Below, piece by piece: positions 50,402-60,092 of a DNA stretch of 64,000 nt. Each line of letters starts with the position of its first letter. The stretch's first letter is position 1. The DNA is taken from assembly GCF_031157275.1 (NCBI RefSeq), contig NZ_JAVIFW010000014.1, positions 62,001 to 126,000 on the forward strand, written 5' to 3'. Source of the DNA: Streptomyces sp. LHD-70 (GTDB lineage: Bacteria > Actinomycetota > Actinomycetes > Streptomycetales > Streptomycetaceae). The notes under the pieces were generated by a model. It was not told where the DNA came from. It saw only the letters and a program-made list of their open reading frames with translations, and made no database searches. The translations under genes were made by a program, and so were the position numbers.

Positions 50402-51667
50402 GTGAAGGTCCTCGTCATCGGCAGCGGCGCCCGCGAACACGCCCTGTGCCGCTCTCTGTCCCTCGACCCGGCGGTCACCGCCCTGCACTGCGCGCCCGGC
50501 AACGCCGGCATCGCGGAGGTCGCGGAGCTGCACGCGGTCGATGCCCTCGACGGCGCCGCCGTGGCCGCGCTCGCCACCGAGCTCGGTGCCGGCCTGGTCG
50601 TGGTCGGTCCGGAGGCGCCCCTCGTCGCGGGGGTCGCCGACGCCGTGCGCGCGGCGGGCATCCCCTGCTTCGGCCCGTCCGGTGAGGCGGCGCAGCTGGA
50701 AGGCTCCAAGGCGTTCGCCAAGGACGTCATGGCCGCCGCCGGTGTGCCCACGGCCCGCTCGTACGTCTGCACCACCCCGGCCGAGGTCGACGAGGCGCTC
50801 GACGCGTTCGGCGCTCCGTACGTCGTGAAGGACGACGGACTGGCCGCGGGCAAGGGTGTCGTCGTCACCGACGACATCGAGGCCGCGCGGGCGCACGCGA
50901 ACGCCTGCGAGCGCGTGGTGATCGAGGAGTTCCTGGACGGCCCCGAGGTCTCCCTCTTCGCGATCACCGACGGTGTGACGGTGCTGCCGCTCACCCCCGC
51001 CCAGGACTTCAAGCGCGCCCTCGACGGCGACGAAGGCCCCAACACCGGTGGCATGGGCGCCTATTCGCCGCTGCCGTGGGCCGACCCGAAGCTGGTCGAC
51101 GAGGTCCTCGAGACGGTGCTCCAGCCCACGGTCGACGAGCTGCGGCGCCGCGGAACGCCGTTCTCCGGACTGCTGTACGCGGGCCTTGCCATCACCTCGC
51201 GCGGTGTGCGGGTGATCGAGTTCAACGCCCGCTTCGGCGACCCCGAGACCCAGGTCGTCCTGGCCCGCCTCAAGACCCCGCTCGCCGGAGTCCTGCTGCA
51301 CGCCGCAGAGGGCACCCTCGCCGACGAGCCCCCGCTGAACTGGAGCGAGGACGCCGCGGTCACCGTGGTCGTCGCCTCGCACAACTACCCGGGCACGCCG
51401 CGCACCGGCGACCCCATCGACGGCCTCGACGAGGTGGCGGAGCAGGACGCTCCGCACGCGTACGTGCTGCACGCCGGCACCAAGCGCGACGGCGAAGCGG
51501 TCGTCAGCGCGGGCGGCCGCGTGCTGTCCGTGACCGCGACCGGCAGCGACCTCGCCCAGGCGCGGGAGCGCGCGTACGCCGCCGTCGGCCGGATCCGGCT
51601 CGACGGCGGACAGCACCGCACCGACATCGCGGCGAAGGCCGCCGCCGGGACTCCGACCGCCGGCTGA
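50402..51667 (+). CDS. purD: phosphoribosylamine-glycine ligase
   Basis: A 421-aa ATP-grasp enzyme of purine synthesis. KVLVIGSGAREHALCRSL is the N-terminal motif, YVVKDDGLAAGKGVVV the ATP-grasp loop, GPNTGGMGAYSP the substrate loop, EFNARFGDPETQ the metal site. TAGGCT (50390-50395) ends 6 bases before GTG 50402, so the mRNA is probably leaderless. It is followed by a strong terminator and so separated from the other pur genes. Confidence 0.96.
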   Translation: MKVLVIGSGAREHALCRSLSLDPAVTALHCAPGNAGIAEVAELHAVDALDGAAVAALATELGAGLVVVGPEAPLVAGVADAVRAAGIPCFGPSGEAAQLEGSKAFAKDVMAAAGVPTARSYVCTTPAEVDEALDAFGAPYVVKDDGLAAGKGVVVTDDIEAARAHANACERVVIEEFLDGPEVSLFAITDGVTVLPLTPAQDFKRALDGDEGPNTGGMGAYSPLPWADPKLVDEVLETVLQPTVDELRRRGTPFSGLLYAGLAITSRGVRVIEFNARFGDPETQVVLARLKTPLAGVLLHAAEGTLADEPPLNWSEDAAVTVVVASHNYPGTPRTGDPIDGLDEVAEQDAPHAYVLHAGTKRDGEAVVSAGGRVLSVTATGSDLAQARERAYAAVGRIRLDGGQHRTDIAAKAAAGTPTAG

Positions 51668-52092
51668 CCAGCGCCCGCCCGCACCTCACCGGACTGCGCG
51701 GAGCCGTGATCTTCACGGCCCCGCGCAGTCCGCGTTCGTACGCCCGGAGAGCGCGCCGCCGCGTACGCCCCGCGCCGCCTTGCCAACGCCCCGCACCACC
51801 TTGCGTACGCCCCGTACCGGCCTTGCGTACGCCCCGGATGCGCCCCGCGTGCGCCTTCCGCTAGCCGATCCGATCTGACGCCTGATCGGGGCCGTGATCG
51901 TCATCCACCTTTAGCCAAAGCCATTCCATCGAGTGACCGCTGGCCCATCCGGCTGACGGGCCCCGAGGCCCCAACTAGGGTGCGGCGCAGGCATTCCGGC
52001 ACTTGGCCCACCGGCATTGCGATGTCAGTGGTGGGTGCCACAGTGGGGGAGTGAGCAAAGCCGTCGCAGGGCAGAGGGGGTGACGTCCGGCC
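51668..52092. other. intergenic region with purD terminator and GTACGCCC repeats
   Basis: Holds the terminator at 51690-51732 and, from about 51737 to 51835, scattered GCGTACGCCCC motifs at irregular spacing. No convincing gene. The end carries the leader of the next gene (AGGGGG 10-15 bases before the GTG). Confidence 0.6.
51690..51732 (+). terminator. purD terminator
   Basis: CGGACTGCGCGG, a bulge, GCCGTGA-TCT-TCACGGC and CCGCGCAGTCCG form a stem of about 19 pairs. Confidence 0.8.
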
Positions 52093-54189
52093 GTGTCCGG
52101 AACCGGTATGGAGGGCGAGATGGGCGCGCAGGCGGCGCGCTTCCGTGCGCTGGCCGTGCTGCGGGTGCGCAGCCGGGCGATCGCGGTGGCTCTGCTGCCC
52201 GCGGCTGTGGCCGTGGTGCTGCTGGCCGGAGGCGTCACCGGCCGTATCGGCGGCGGGAGTTGGGACGTCGTCCGGTGGTTCGTGACGGGCGCCGCGCTGC
52301 TCGTGCTGCTCGCCGCGGCGGGCGTCGCCCTCGTGGTGGCCCGCGCGCGGCCGGCCGTCAGTCCGACGGTCCCGATCGCGGAGGAGTCCGCCCCGGATCT
52401 GTACCGCCTGGTGCGCGATCTCGCGGACCGGCTCGAGGTCCCTGCGCCCTCCGCCATAGCGCTCACGCCCGACTGCGACAGCTGGCTCGAGGACCGTACG
52501 CACCCGGCTCACGGCCCGCCCCTCCCCGCCGCCGAGGGCTCGCCGCCCGGCCGCTCCGCCGCGGATTCCGGCTCGGGGACAGCCGCCGAGACCGCCCCGG
52601 CGCCGCCCGCGCCGGTGCTCGTCATCGGCTCGCCCTTCCTGTGGTGGATGCGGGTCGCCGAGCTGCGCGCGGTCCTCGCCCCCGTCGTGGCCGGTACGGG
52701 ACCTTCCGCCCACCCCGACATAGCGGCGGCCCGGCGCTTCGTGCGCGGCCTGGACGCGGCGGTCGCCGTGGCCTCGAAGCCGGGCCGGGGTTCGGTGCCG
52801 CGAGTCGTCCTGGCCGGGGTCGGCTGGGTCTCCCGGCTGCTGCTGCGGGCCTGCCGCGGGCACGCCGCGGAGATGGAGCGCGGCGTCGCCGCAGCCGCCG
52901 CGGAGCGCGCGAAGTCGGTGGACTACGGCCTGCGGATCGTCGCCCAGGAGCAGGTAGGCCTGGCGTACGCGGGCTGGGACCGGCTGCTCACCAGGGTCGC
53001 GCTGCCCGCCTGGCGCATGGGCCGCTGGCCGGACCGCCTGGACGCCGGAGTGGTCGCCGCCCTGACCGAGCTGTCCCGGCGGGACCGCCTCGCGGAGGGC
53101 TTCGCCTCCCGGCTCGGCGAGCGCCCCGCCTGTGACCTCCTTGAGGAGCCGGGCGTGGTGGACGAGGCGACGTCGCTGCTCGCCGCCCGCCTCTTCCACG
53201 GCGGCCCCGCCGAGCGGGGGCCGGACTGGGCGCCGGTCGGCTGGCAGGAGTATCCGGAGGAGGTCGTCGACCGGAAGTGGCGCACGGACGCCGCCCGCCT
53301 CCATCGCGTACTGAACGACCTGGGCGTACGCAGCACGAGCACAGACGCGGCCGGCACGATCACGGACGCACTCGGCACGATCACGGACGCACGCGGTGCC
53401 AGCACGGACGCGCACGGTGCGAGCACGGCGAAGGGTGACCCCGAGCCGCCCACGCTCGCCCGGATCATGGAGCACCTGGCAGCGAGACCGACCGGCGCCG
53501 GACCGAGTACGACAGCCCCCGGAACTGCGTCCTCCGGCACCGGGCCCAACGGCAGCACGCCCTCCGTCGGCGCCCCGGCACCCACTGCGGCCGCCTCCAC
53601 CTCCGCCACCTCCGCCACCTCCACCTCCGCCACCTCCACCACCTCCACCTCCGCCGTCGGTACGCGGGCCAAGCCCGACCTCACCGAGGCCGACACCGCA
53701 ATGGCCCCCGCCGACACCGCGACCTTCCCCGACCCCACCGCTCCCCTGGACCTCGCCGACGTGAGCCCCACCGAGGCGCCGGAGGCGGCGGAGTCGGCCG
53801 AGACCGCTGCTCTGGCCGCGCGGCTCACCGCGGAGGTGGCGCGGGAGGAGGCCGCCGTTCCGGTGCCCGCGGCGCCCGGGGGCGGGCCGGACGAAGTCCT
53901 GTGGGGTGACGGGCAGTTGCCGCTCTTCCCGCTGCAATCTCCGCGCTCAGGACGCGAGTTGCTCACGGATCACGTGCTGGCGATGATCTGCTGCGCCGCC
54001 GTCGACACCGCGGGTGCCGCCCCCGGCCTCGACTGGCTGGACGGGCCCACGCTGCTCGTCTCCGGTGAGCGTGCCGTGGACCTCACGCCCCGTGTGCAGA
54101 GCCTCGTGGAGGACGGCGACCCCGAGCCGTTGCGCGGCTGGCTGAAGGAGCTGGGCGTGCGCCCGGAGAAGCCGGTACGCCTGGTGTAG
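52093..54189 (+). CDS. membrane protein, apparently degenerate M48 peptidase
   Basis: A 698-aa protein. Two hydrophobic segments (residues 30-48 and 58-85) are followed by LYRLVRDLADRLEVPAPSAI, the segment that precedes the active site in M48 (HtpX/Ste24-like) peptidases. At 174-197, VLVIGSPFLWWMRVAELRAV matches the helix leading into HExxH, but the next residues are LAPVVAGTG, so both zinc His and the Glu are missing. The second half has Thr-rich repeats (SATSATSTSATST-like, residues 425-560) and an unidentified C-terminal domain. Probably a pseudoenzyme. GTG 52093 is the first plausible start. Confidence 0.6.
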   Translation: MSGTGMEGEMGAQAARFRALAVLRVRSRAIAVALLPAAVAVVLLAGGVTGRIGGGSWDVVRWFVTGAALLVLLAAAGVALVVARARPAVSPTVPIAEESAPDLYRLVRDLADRLEVPAPSAIALTPDCDSWLEDRTHPAHGPPLPAAEGSPPGRSAADSGSGTAAETAPAPPAPVLVIGSPFLWWMRVAELRAVLAPVVAGTGPSAHPDIAAARRFVRGLDAAVAVASKPGRGSVPRVVLAGVGWVSRLLLRACRGHAAEMERGVAAAAAERAKSVDYGLRIVAQEQVGLAYAGWDRLLTRVALPAWRMGRWPDRLDAGVVAALTELSRRDRLAEGFASRLGERPACDLLEEPGVVDEATSLLAARLFHGGPAERGPDWAPVGWQEYPEEVVDRKWRTDAARLHRVLNDLGVRSTSTDAAGTITDALGTITDARGASTDAHGASTAKGDPEPPTLARIMEHLAARPTGAGPSTTAPGTASSGTGPNGSTPSVGAPAPTAAASTSATSATSTSATSTTSTSAVGTRAKPDLTEADTAMAPADTATFPDPTAPLDLADVSPTEAPEAAESAETAALAARLTAEVAREEAAVPVPAAPGGGPDEVLWGDGQLPLFPLQSPRSGRELLTDHVLAMICCAAVDTAGAAPGLDWLDGPTLLVSGERAVDLTPRVQSLVEDGDPEPLRGWLKELGVRPEKPVRLV

Positions 54190-54356
54190 ACCCGGCGCAG
54201 ACCGTCACAGCAGTAGGGGGACAAGCCCCGATACGCCCCCAACACCCCTGAGAAACCCTGAATTTCGCGACGAAGGGTGACGGTGTGCATGCGTGATGTG
54301 ATGTGCTGTGGCCGAAGCAGGCCAGACGCACACGCCCGCTGAACGGCGACCGAGAA

Positions 54357-54437
54357 CGCAGATCGCAGACCGCAGATCGCACGCTAGACCGCAGACCGCA
54401 GACCGCAGACCGCAGACCGCAGACCGCAGACCGCAGA
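54357..54437. repeat. GCAGACCG tandem array
   Basis: About 8 copies of an 8-bp unit plus imperfect GCAGATCG copies at the left end, ahead of the next gene's Shine-Dalgarno. The frame through it is open (RRPQTAD repeats) but is treated as untranslated. Confidence 0.85.
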
Positions 54438-54475
54438 AAACGCAGAACCCGAAGGAGCGAAGAAAGGGGGGCGCC

Positions 54476-56089
54476 ATGGGGACGGAGCGGGAGACACCGC
54501 AAGAGGCACAGCAGCAGGCACAGCAGCAGGCCTCGGAGACTCCAGGCCCGAAGCAGCCGATCCGGCGCTGGGAGTCCGGCGCGCTCGCGCACGGCGTCAC
54601 CGACCCCTTCGGCCAGGGCCCGCTGCCCTGGCTGCGCGGCAGCGAGCACTACTTCGACGACACCGGCAAGGTCGTCCCCTGGTACGTGGACCTCGCCCCC
54701 GCGCAGCCCGCCGAGACGCAGCCTGCCCAGACGCACACCGCCGAGGCGCGGACCGCCCCCCGCAGGGCACCCGAGATCCCGCACCCCCGCAGCACGACGG
54801 GCGGCCCGCGCACCGCCGACGACGTGCACCGGCAGATCAAAGGCTTCACGTCGACCGGAGCAGTGGCGCCCGGAGAGGCGATCGACTTCCACGTGACGGT
54901 CGACCCGCCGCAGGAGTTCGGCGTCGACGTCTACCGCATCGGGCACTACGCCGGCGACGGCGCCGCGAAGATCACCACCAGCCCGCGCCTCTCCGGCATC
55001 GTCCAGCCGCCCCCGCTCACCGCGGACCGCACGGTCTCCTGCCACCACTGGTGGCTCTCCTGGCGCCTGCAGATCCCGAGTCACTGGAACATCGGGGCGT
55101 ACGTGGCGGTCCTCACCACCGCCGACGGATACCGCTCGCACATCCCCTTCACCGTCCGCGACGACCGCCCGGCCGACCTGCTCCTGCTCCTCCCGGACAT
55201 CACGTGGCAGGCGTACAACCTCTACCCCGAGGACGGCCGGACCGGCGCCAGCCTCTACCACGCCTGGGACGAGGAGGGGCGGCTGCTCGGCGAGAACGAG
55301 GCCGCCGTCACGGTCTCTTTCGACCGGCCGTACGCGGGCGCGGGCCTCCCCCTGCACGTGGGCCACGCCTACGACTTCATCCGCTGGGCCGAGAGGTACG
55401 GATACGACCTGGCGTACGCCGACGCCCGCGACCTGCACGCGGGCCGCGTCGACCCCGCGCGCTACCGCGGCCTGGTCTTCCCCGGCCACGACGAGTACTG
55501 GTCGGTGCCCATGCGCCGCACCGCCGAGCAGGCCAGAGACGGCGGCACGTCCCTGGTCTTCCTCTCTGCCAACACCATGTACTGGCAAGTGGAGTTGAGC
55601 CCGTCCCCGTCCGGCGTGCCCGACCGCCTGCTGACCTGCCGCAAGCGCAGAGGCCCCGGCCGCCCCACCCTGTGGCGCGAGGTGGACCGGGCCGAGCAGC
55701 CGCTCCTCGGCATCCAGTACGCGGGCCGCGTACCCGAGCCGGCCCCGCTGGTCGTGCGCAACGCCGAGCACTGGCTGTGGGAGGCGACCGGGGCGGGCGA
55801 GGGCGATGAGCTGGAGGGCCTGGTCGCCGGGGAGGCCGACCGCTACTTCCCGCGGACCGCACTCCCCGATCACCGCGGCCGCATCCTCCTCGCCCACTCC
55901 CCGTACGAGGACGGCGAAGGCGTCCTCCGCCACCAGGAGACTTCGCTCTACCGCGCCCCCTCCGGCGCCCTGGTCTTCGCCTCCGGCACCTTCGCCTGGT
56001 CCCCGGCCCTGGACCGCCCCGGCCATGTCGACCCCCGCATCCAGCGCGCCACGGCCAACCTCCTCGACCGCATCTGCAAACGCGACTGA
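54476..56089 (+). CDS. N,N-dimethylformamidase beta-subunit-like protein
   Basis: A 537-aa protein. A Gln-rich start (residues 8-22) is followed by IKGFTSTGAVAPGEAIDFHV, FGVDVYRIGHYAGDGAAKIT, NIGAYVAVLTTADGYRSHIP, LLLLPDITWQAYNLYPEDG and FPGHDEYWSVPMRRTAEQAR, the DMFase-beta family order. In true dimethylformamidase the large subunit binds mononuclear iron and hydrolyses DMF with a small alpha subunit; no alpha gene is near, so the real substrate is unknown. ATG 54476 has AAAGGGGGG upstream. No signal peptide. Confidence 0.78.
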   Translation: MGTERETPQEAQQQAQQQASETPGPKQPIRRWESGALAHGVTDPFGQGPLPWLRGSEHYFDDTGKVVPWYVDLAPAQPAETQPAQTHTAEARTAPRRAPEIPHPRSTTGGPRTADDVHRQIKGFTSTGAVAPGEAIDFHVTVDPPQEFGVDVYRIGHYAGDGAAKITTSPRLSGIVQPPPLTADRTVSCHHWWLSWRLQIPSHWNIGAYVAVLTTADGYRSHIPFTVRDDRPADLLLLLPDITWQAYNLYPEDGRTGASLYHAWDEEGRLLGENEAAVTVSFDRPYAGAGLPLHVGHAYDFIRWAERYGYDLAYADARDLHAGRVDPARYRGLVFPGHDEYWSVPMRRTAEQARDGGTSLVFLSANTMYWQVELSPSPSGVPDRLLTCRKRRGPGRPTLWREVDRAEQPLLGIQYAGRVPEPAPLVVRNAEHWLWEATGAGEGDELEGLVAGEADRYFPRTALPDHRGRILLAHSPYEDGEGVLRHQETSLYRAPSGALVFASGTFAWSPALDRPGHVDPRIQRATANLLDRICKRD

Positions 56090-56241
56090 CGCCCCGGCCC
56101 GCCCCGGCAGCCACCCCGCCCCCTGGCCGGAAGCAGCCCCCGCGTACGGGAGAATGCGAGGTACTTGGCCCGCCCGTCTCCCACCGCCACCCTGCCGGAG
56201 CCCTGCGGGCGCCCCTCTTGTTCCAACCACGGGGAGGAACC

Positions 56242-57138
56242 GTGTCCGGATTCGTTGAAAAGCCCGAGCCGATCGAGGTCCCGGGTCTGGTGCATCTGCA
56301 CACCGGCAAGGTGCGCGAGCTGTACCAGAACGAGGCGGGCGACCTCGTGATGGTCGCCAGCGACCGCATGTCCGCGTACGACTGGGTGCTGCCCAGCGAG
56401 ATCCCCGACAAGGGGCGGGTGCTCACGAAGCTGTCGCTCTGGTGGTTCGACCAGCTCACCGACCTGGTCCCCAACCACGTGCTCTCCACGGAGCTGCCCG
56501 AGGGCGCCCCGGCCGACTGGGCGGGCCGCACCCTGGTCTGCAAGTCGCTGAAGATGGTCCCGGTGGAGTGCGTCGCGCGCGGCTATCTCACGGGTTCGGG
56601 ACTCGTCGAGTACGAGCAGTCCCGCACTGTGTGCGGCCTCGCCCTGCCCGAGGGCCTCGTCGACGGCTCCGAGCTGCCCGCGCCGATCTTCACGCCCGCC
56701 ACGAAGGCCGAGGTCGGCGAGCACGACGAGAACGTCAGCTACGAGGAGGTGGCCCGCCAGGTCGGCGCGGAGACCGCCGCCCAGCTGCGCCGCACGACCC
56801 TCGACGTGTACGGCAGGGCCCGCGACATCGCCCGGGAGCGCGGCATCCTGCTCGCGGACACCAAGTTCGAGTTCGGCTTCGACGGCACGGAGTTGGTGAT
56901 CGCCGACGAGGTGCTCACGCCGGACTCCTCGCGCTTCTGGCCGGCCGCGACCTGGGAGCCGGGCCGCGCGCAGCCCTCGTACGACAAGCAGTACGTACGG
57001 GACTGGCTGACCTCGCCGGCCTCCGGCTGGGACCGCAGGAGCGAGCAGCCGCCGCCCGCGCTGCCCGCCGAGGTGGTGGAGCGGACCCGCGCCAAGTACA
57101 TCGAGGCGTACGAGAAGCTCACCGGAACTTCCTGGTGA
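56242..57138 (+). CDS. purC: phosphoribosylaminoimidazole-succinocarboxamide synthase
   Basis: A 298-aa SAICAR synthetase joining CAIR and aspartate. LVHLHTGKVRELYQNEAGDL and VASDRMSAYDWVLPSEIPDK are the N-terminal motifs, KMVPVECVARGYLTGSG the substrate loop, and LADTKFEFGFDGTELVIADE carries the metal site. GTG 56242 is 4 bases after GGGGAGGAAC. Ends at a shared terminator. Confidence 0.96.
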   Translation: MSGFVEKPEPIEVPGLVHLHTGKVRELYQNEAGDLVMVASDRMSAYDWVLPSEIPDKGRVLTKLSLWWFDQLTDLVPNHVLSTELPEGAPADWAGRTLVCKSLKMVPVECVARGYLTGSGLVEYEQSRTVCGLALPEGLVDGSELPAPIFTPATKAEVGEHDENVSYEEVARQVGAETAAQLRRTTLDVYGRARDIARERGILLADTKFEFGFDGTELVIADEVLTPDSSRFWPAATWEPGRAQPSYDKQYVRDWLTSPASGWDRRSEQPPPALPAEVVERTRAKYIEAYEKLTGTSW

Positions 57139-57150
57139 GGCCGTGAACGA

Positions 57151-57185
57151 CGAAGCCCCCGGCGCCGATGGCGCCGGGGGCTTCG
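57151..57185. terminator. 16-bp hairpin between purC and tRNA-Gly
   Basis: CGAAGCCCCCGGCGCC-GAT-GGCGCCGGGGGCTTCG; serves both convergent genes. Confidence 0.88.
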
Positions 57186-57191
57186 ATCAAG

Positions 57192-57264
57192 AGCGGACGA
57201 CCAGGTTCGAACTGGCGACCTCAACCTTGGCAAGGTTGCGCTCTACCAACTGAGCTACGTCCGC
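57192..57264 (-). tRNA. tRNA-Gly (anticodon GCC)
   Basis: A 73-nt tRNA: GCGGACG/CGTCCGC, D-arm with CAGTTGGTAGAG, anticodon loop TTGCCAA, T-loop TTCGAAC. Its core is nearly identical to the copy at 61190-61262. Confidence 0.95.
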
Positions 57265-57293
57265 AAGGCGTGCACCGCGTCGGTGCACCTCCA

Positions 57294-57905
57294 CTATAGC
57301 CAACCTCGCTCGCGTGCGATGCGCACTGCCGCATGACGATTCTCGGCGGAGAGCTTCGAGACGGCGGACGAGAGGTAGTTGCGGACCGTTCCCTGCGACA
57401 GCGCGGCCCGCTCCGCGATCTCCGCGACGGGCGCTCCGTCGGCCGCGAACTCAAGCACCTCGGCCTCCCGCGCGGTCAGCGGAGAGTCCCCCGAGGCGAT
57501 CGCGTCGGCGGCCAACTCCGGGTCCACATAACGGTTTCCGGCGTGGACGGTACGGATGATCTCGGCGAGCCGCTGGGCGCTGACGGTCTTCGGCACGAAG
57601 CCGCGCACCCCCGCTTCGAGGGCCCGCTTGAGGTGTCCGGGACGGCCGTGGCTGGTCACGATCATGGTGCGGCAGCCCGGGAGTTCGGACCGCAGGGATG
57701 TGGCCACACTCACACCGTCGGCGCCCGGCATCTGCAGATCGAGGACCGCGACGTCCGGCCGGTGCGCCCGCGCCATGGCGAGCGCCTCCGGACCCGAGGC
57801 GGCCTCGGCGACCACGCTCAGGTCGTCCTCCAGCGCGAGCAGGGCGGCCAGCGCCCCCCGGATCAGATGCTCGTCGTCGGCGAGCAGTACGCGTACGGGC
57901 GTCAC
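57294..57905 (-). CDS. NarL/FixJ-family response regulator
   Basis: A 203-aa regulator. Receiver: VRVLLADDEHLIRGALAALL, VAVLDLQMPGADG with the Asp, VTSHG, FVPKT with the Lys. LuxR-type HTH: SPLTAREAEVLEFAADGAPV and ALSQGTVRNYLSSAVSKL. GTG 57905 overlaps the kinase stop (GTGA). Last gene of a four-gene operon with an ABC exporter, the arrangement of antibiotic- or envelope-stress-sensing systems. Confidence 0.93.
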   Translation of the reverse strand: MTPVRVLLADDEHLIRGALAALLALEDDLSVVAEAASGPEALAMARAHRPDVAVLDLQMPGADGVSVATSLRSELPGCRTMIVTSHGRPGHLKRALEAGVRGFVPKTVSAQRLAEIIRTVHAGNRYVDPELAADAIASGDSPLTAREAEVLEFAADGAPVAEIAERAALSQGTVRNYLSSAVSKLSAENRHAAVRIARERGWL

Positions 57906-59266
57906 CGGGTTTCCTCTCGTGCCTTCTGTGCCTTCTGTGCCTGCTGTGCCTTCGGGGCTGTCGGGACTGCCGGTGCTGCCAGCGCTGCCGGGGCTGCCGG
58001 GGCTGTCCCGACGGTGGCCGGGGCGCCGGTCAGCGGGACCTCGGCCGTCAGGCGGAAGTGGCCGTCCCCGGTCGGGCCCGCCTCCAGGGCGCCGGCCACG
58101 CCGGAGAGCCGTTCGCGCAGGCCCACGAGGCCCGAGCCGCGCGAGGTGCCGGGCGGCGCGGACTGGGGCCGTACGCCGTCGTTCTCGACCGTCAGGACCG
58201 CGGTGCGGCCGTCGTCGTCGGTCACGCGGAGGGCCACCGTGCAGCGCTCCGCGTCGCCGTGCCGCAGTACGTTCGTGGCGGCCTCTCTGACGACCCAGCC
58301 GAGCGCCGCGTGCACGGCCGGTGGCAGAGCGTCGGCGGCCTCCGCGCCGAACACCCGGCAGTCGATCCCGGCGGCCTTCAACACACCCTGGGCGCCCGCG
58401 AGTTCGGCGCCGAGTCCGGTCTCGCGGTAGCCGCGTACGACCTCCCGGACCTCGCGCTGCGACTCCTGGGCGATCCGCTGGACCTCGATCATCTGCTCCA
58501 CCGCCTCGGGCCGGTCGCGCCGGGCCAGCTGGACGGCGAGCTCGCTCTTGAGGGCGACCACGGCGAGGTTGCGGCCGAGCACATCGTGCAGGTCGCGCCC
58601 GAACCGCAGCCGCTCCTCGGCGACGGCCAGGCGGGTCTCGATGTCGCGGGCCTCGCGCAGCTCGTACATCACACCGAGGACCCAGCCCGAACAGCGCACG
58701 GTCATCGACATCCATCCACCCGCGAAGGTGAGGGAGATCAGCGCGGCCGCCGTCAGCGGGGCGCTCCCGCTCATCAGCCACACGGCCGCGCACAGCACCG
58801 CGTTCAGCGCGAGGATCCGCTTGACGGCCGTACGCACCGGGACGATCAGGGCGTAGGCGCAGAGGAACGGCATGGTGGCGCAGCCGAGGGCCGTCGTCAG
58901 CATCGGGTACTTCGCCATCCCGGCGAGCCCGCCGAGTGCCAGCAGGCCCACGAGCAGCATGCCGGTGAGCGCGGCCCCCACCTGCACCTCCCGGCGGGGC
59001 ACGTCCGCGACGCCCAGATACTGGAGGAACGCCTTCCGGATCAGCCGGATCGCCAGACAGCCCACGGCGAGCGCGATCAGGATCACGGCGGCGATCAGCA
59101 CCGCCGGGGCCTCCGCCCGCACCGGCCGCGTCACCGACAGGGCGATCACGGCGGGGACGGCGGCCCAGACCAGGAGGTACACCGTCGCGCGCGTATAGAG
59201 GTCGACCCGGTCCAGGGCACTGCCCTCACGCCACTTCCTGACCCGCACGAACACCGTCCCGCTCAC
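57902..59266 (-). CDS. HisKA_3-type membrane sensor kinase
   Basis: A 454-aa DesK/LiaS-like kinase with about six N-terminal membrane helices and no large extracellular domain. RLRFGRDLHDVLGRNLAVVA carries the phospho-accepting His, EAATNVLRHGDAERC the N-box, SGLVGLRERL the G-box. The last 45 residues are Ala/Pro-rich. GTG 59266 lies 8 bases downstream of the permease stop. Confidence 0.88.
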   Translation of the reverse strand: MSGTVFVRVRKWREGSALDRVDLYTRATVYLLVWAAVPAVIALSVTRPVRAEAPAVLIAAVILIALAVGCLAIRLIRKAFLQYLGVADVPRREVQVGAALTGMLLVGLLALGGLAGMAKYPMLTTALGCATMPFLCAYALIVPVRTAVKRILALNAVLCAAVWLMSGSAPLTAAALISLTFAGGWMSMTVRCSGWVLGVMYELREARDIETRLAVAEERLRFGRDLHDVLGRNLAVVALKSELAVQLARRDRPEAVEQMIEVQRIAQESQREVREVVRGYRETGLGAELAGAQGVLKAAGIDCRVFGAEAADALPPAVHAALGWVVREAATNVLRHGDAERCTVALRVTDDDGRTAVLTVENDGVRPQSAPPGTSRGSGLVGLRERLSGVAGALEAGPTGDGHFRLTAEVPLTGAPATVGTAPAAPAALAAPAVPTAPKAQQAQKAQKAREETR

Positions 59267-59273
59267 TCCCCGC

Positions 59274-60092
59274 TCAGTGCCGCGGTTCCCACCGGAACCA
59301 CCGCTGTACAGCAAACACCGCGAGCACCACCCAGGCCACCGCCGTGGCGACGGCACCGAGCGCCTCGTACGCGGAGAGCTCCCCGGTCCAGCCGCCGCGC
59401 ACGAGCAGGATCGCGGGGGACAGCGGCAGCAGCTCGAGTACGGAGGCCACGCGGTCCGGGAAGATCTCGAAGGGCACGGTCATGCCGGAGCCGATCATCG
59501 AAATGAACATCAGCGGCAGGCTGCTGACCTGCGCGCTCTCCGCGGTACGGCTGAACGCGGCCGTCACCGCCCCGAGTGCCACCATCAGCACGATCCCCAA
59601 CAGCACGCCCAGGACGGCCAGATGGAGGGCCTTGGGCGCCTCCAGGTCGATGAGCGCCGTGCACGCGACGGCCACGACGACGCACTGCACGAGCCCGATG
59701 AGGGCGGCGGGCAGCGCGGTCCCGGCGAGGATCTCCCGGTCGAGCAGCTCGCCGGTGCGCAGCCGCTTGAGGACGAGTTCCTCGCGGCGGGCGACGTAGA
59801 TGTTGACGAGCGCCGCGTACACCGCGAAGAGCATCGCGAAGCCGATGCCGGCGGTGAGCATGGCGGTGCCCATGCTGAGCCCGGCCTTCTCCAGGATGTC
59901 GCCCTTGAGCGTCTGCTGGACGCTCAGCGGGAGCACCAGCGGGATGACGACGGCGGTGACGAGCATGCCCTTGCTGCGGCCGAGCAGCGTCAACTCGGCC
60001 TTCCCCAGGGCCGCGAGCCGTCCCGCGGCGGTCGTGCCCGGTCCTGCGGTCGGTCCTGCGGTCGGTCCTGCTGTCGTGGTCGCGGCGCTCAT
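59274..60092 (-). CDS. ABC-2 type exporter permease
   Basis: A 272-aa permease with six membrane helices; TGELLDREILAGTALPAALI and SLPLMFISMIGSGMTVPFEI are ABC-2 features. The N-terminus repeats TAGP. Overlaps the ATPase gene by 4 bases. Together they probably export a drug, lipid or peptide. Confidence 0.88.
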   Translation of the reverse strand: MSAATTTAGPTAGPTAGPGTTAAGRLAALGKAELTLLGRSKGMLVTAVVIPLVLPLSVQQTLKGDILEKAGLSMGTAMLTAGIGFAMLFAVYAALVNIYVARREELVLKRLRTGELLDREILAGTALPAALIGLVQCVVVAVACTALIDLEAPKALHLAVLGVLLGIVLMVALGAVTAAFSRTAESAQVSSLPLMFISMIGSGMTVPFEIFPDRVASVLELLPLSPAILLVRGGWTGELSAYEALGAVATAVAWVVLAVFAVQRWFRWEPRH

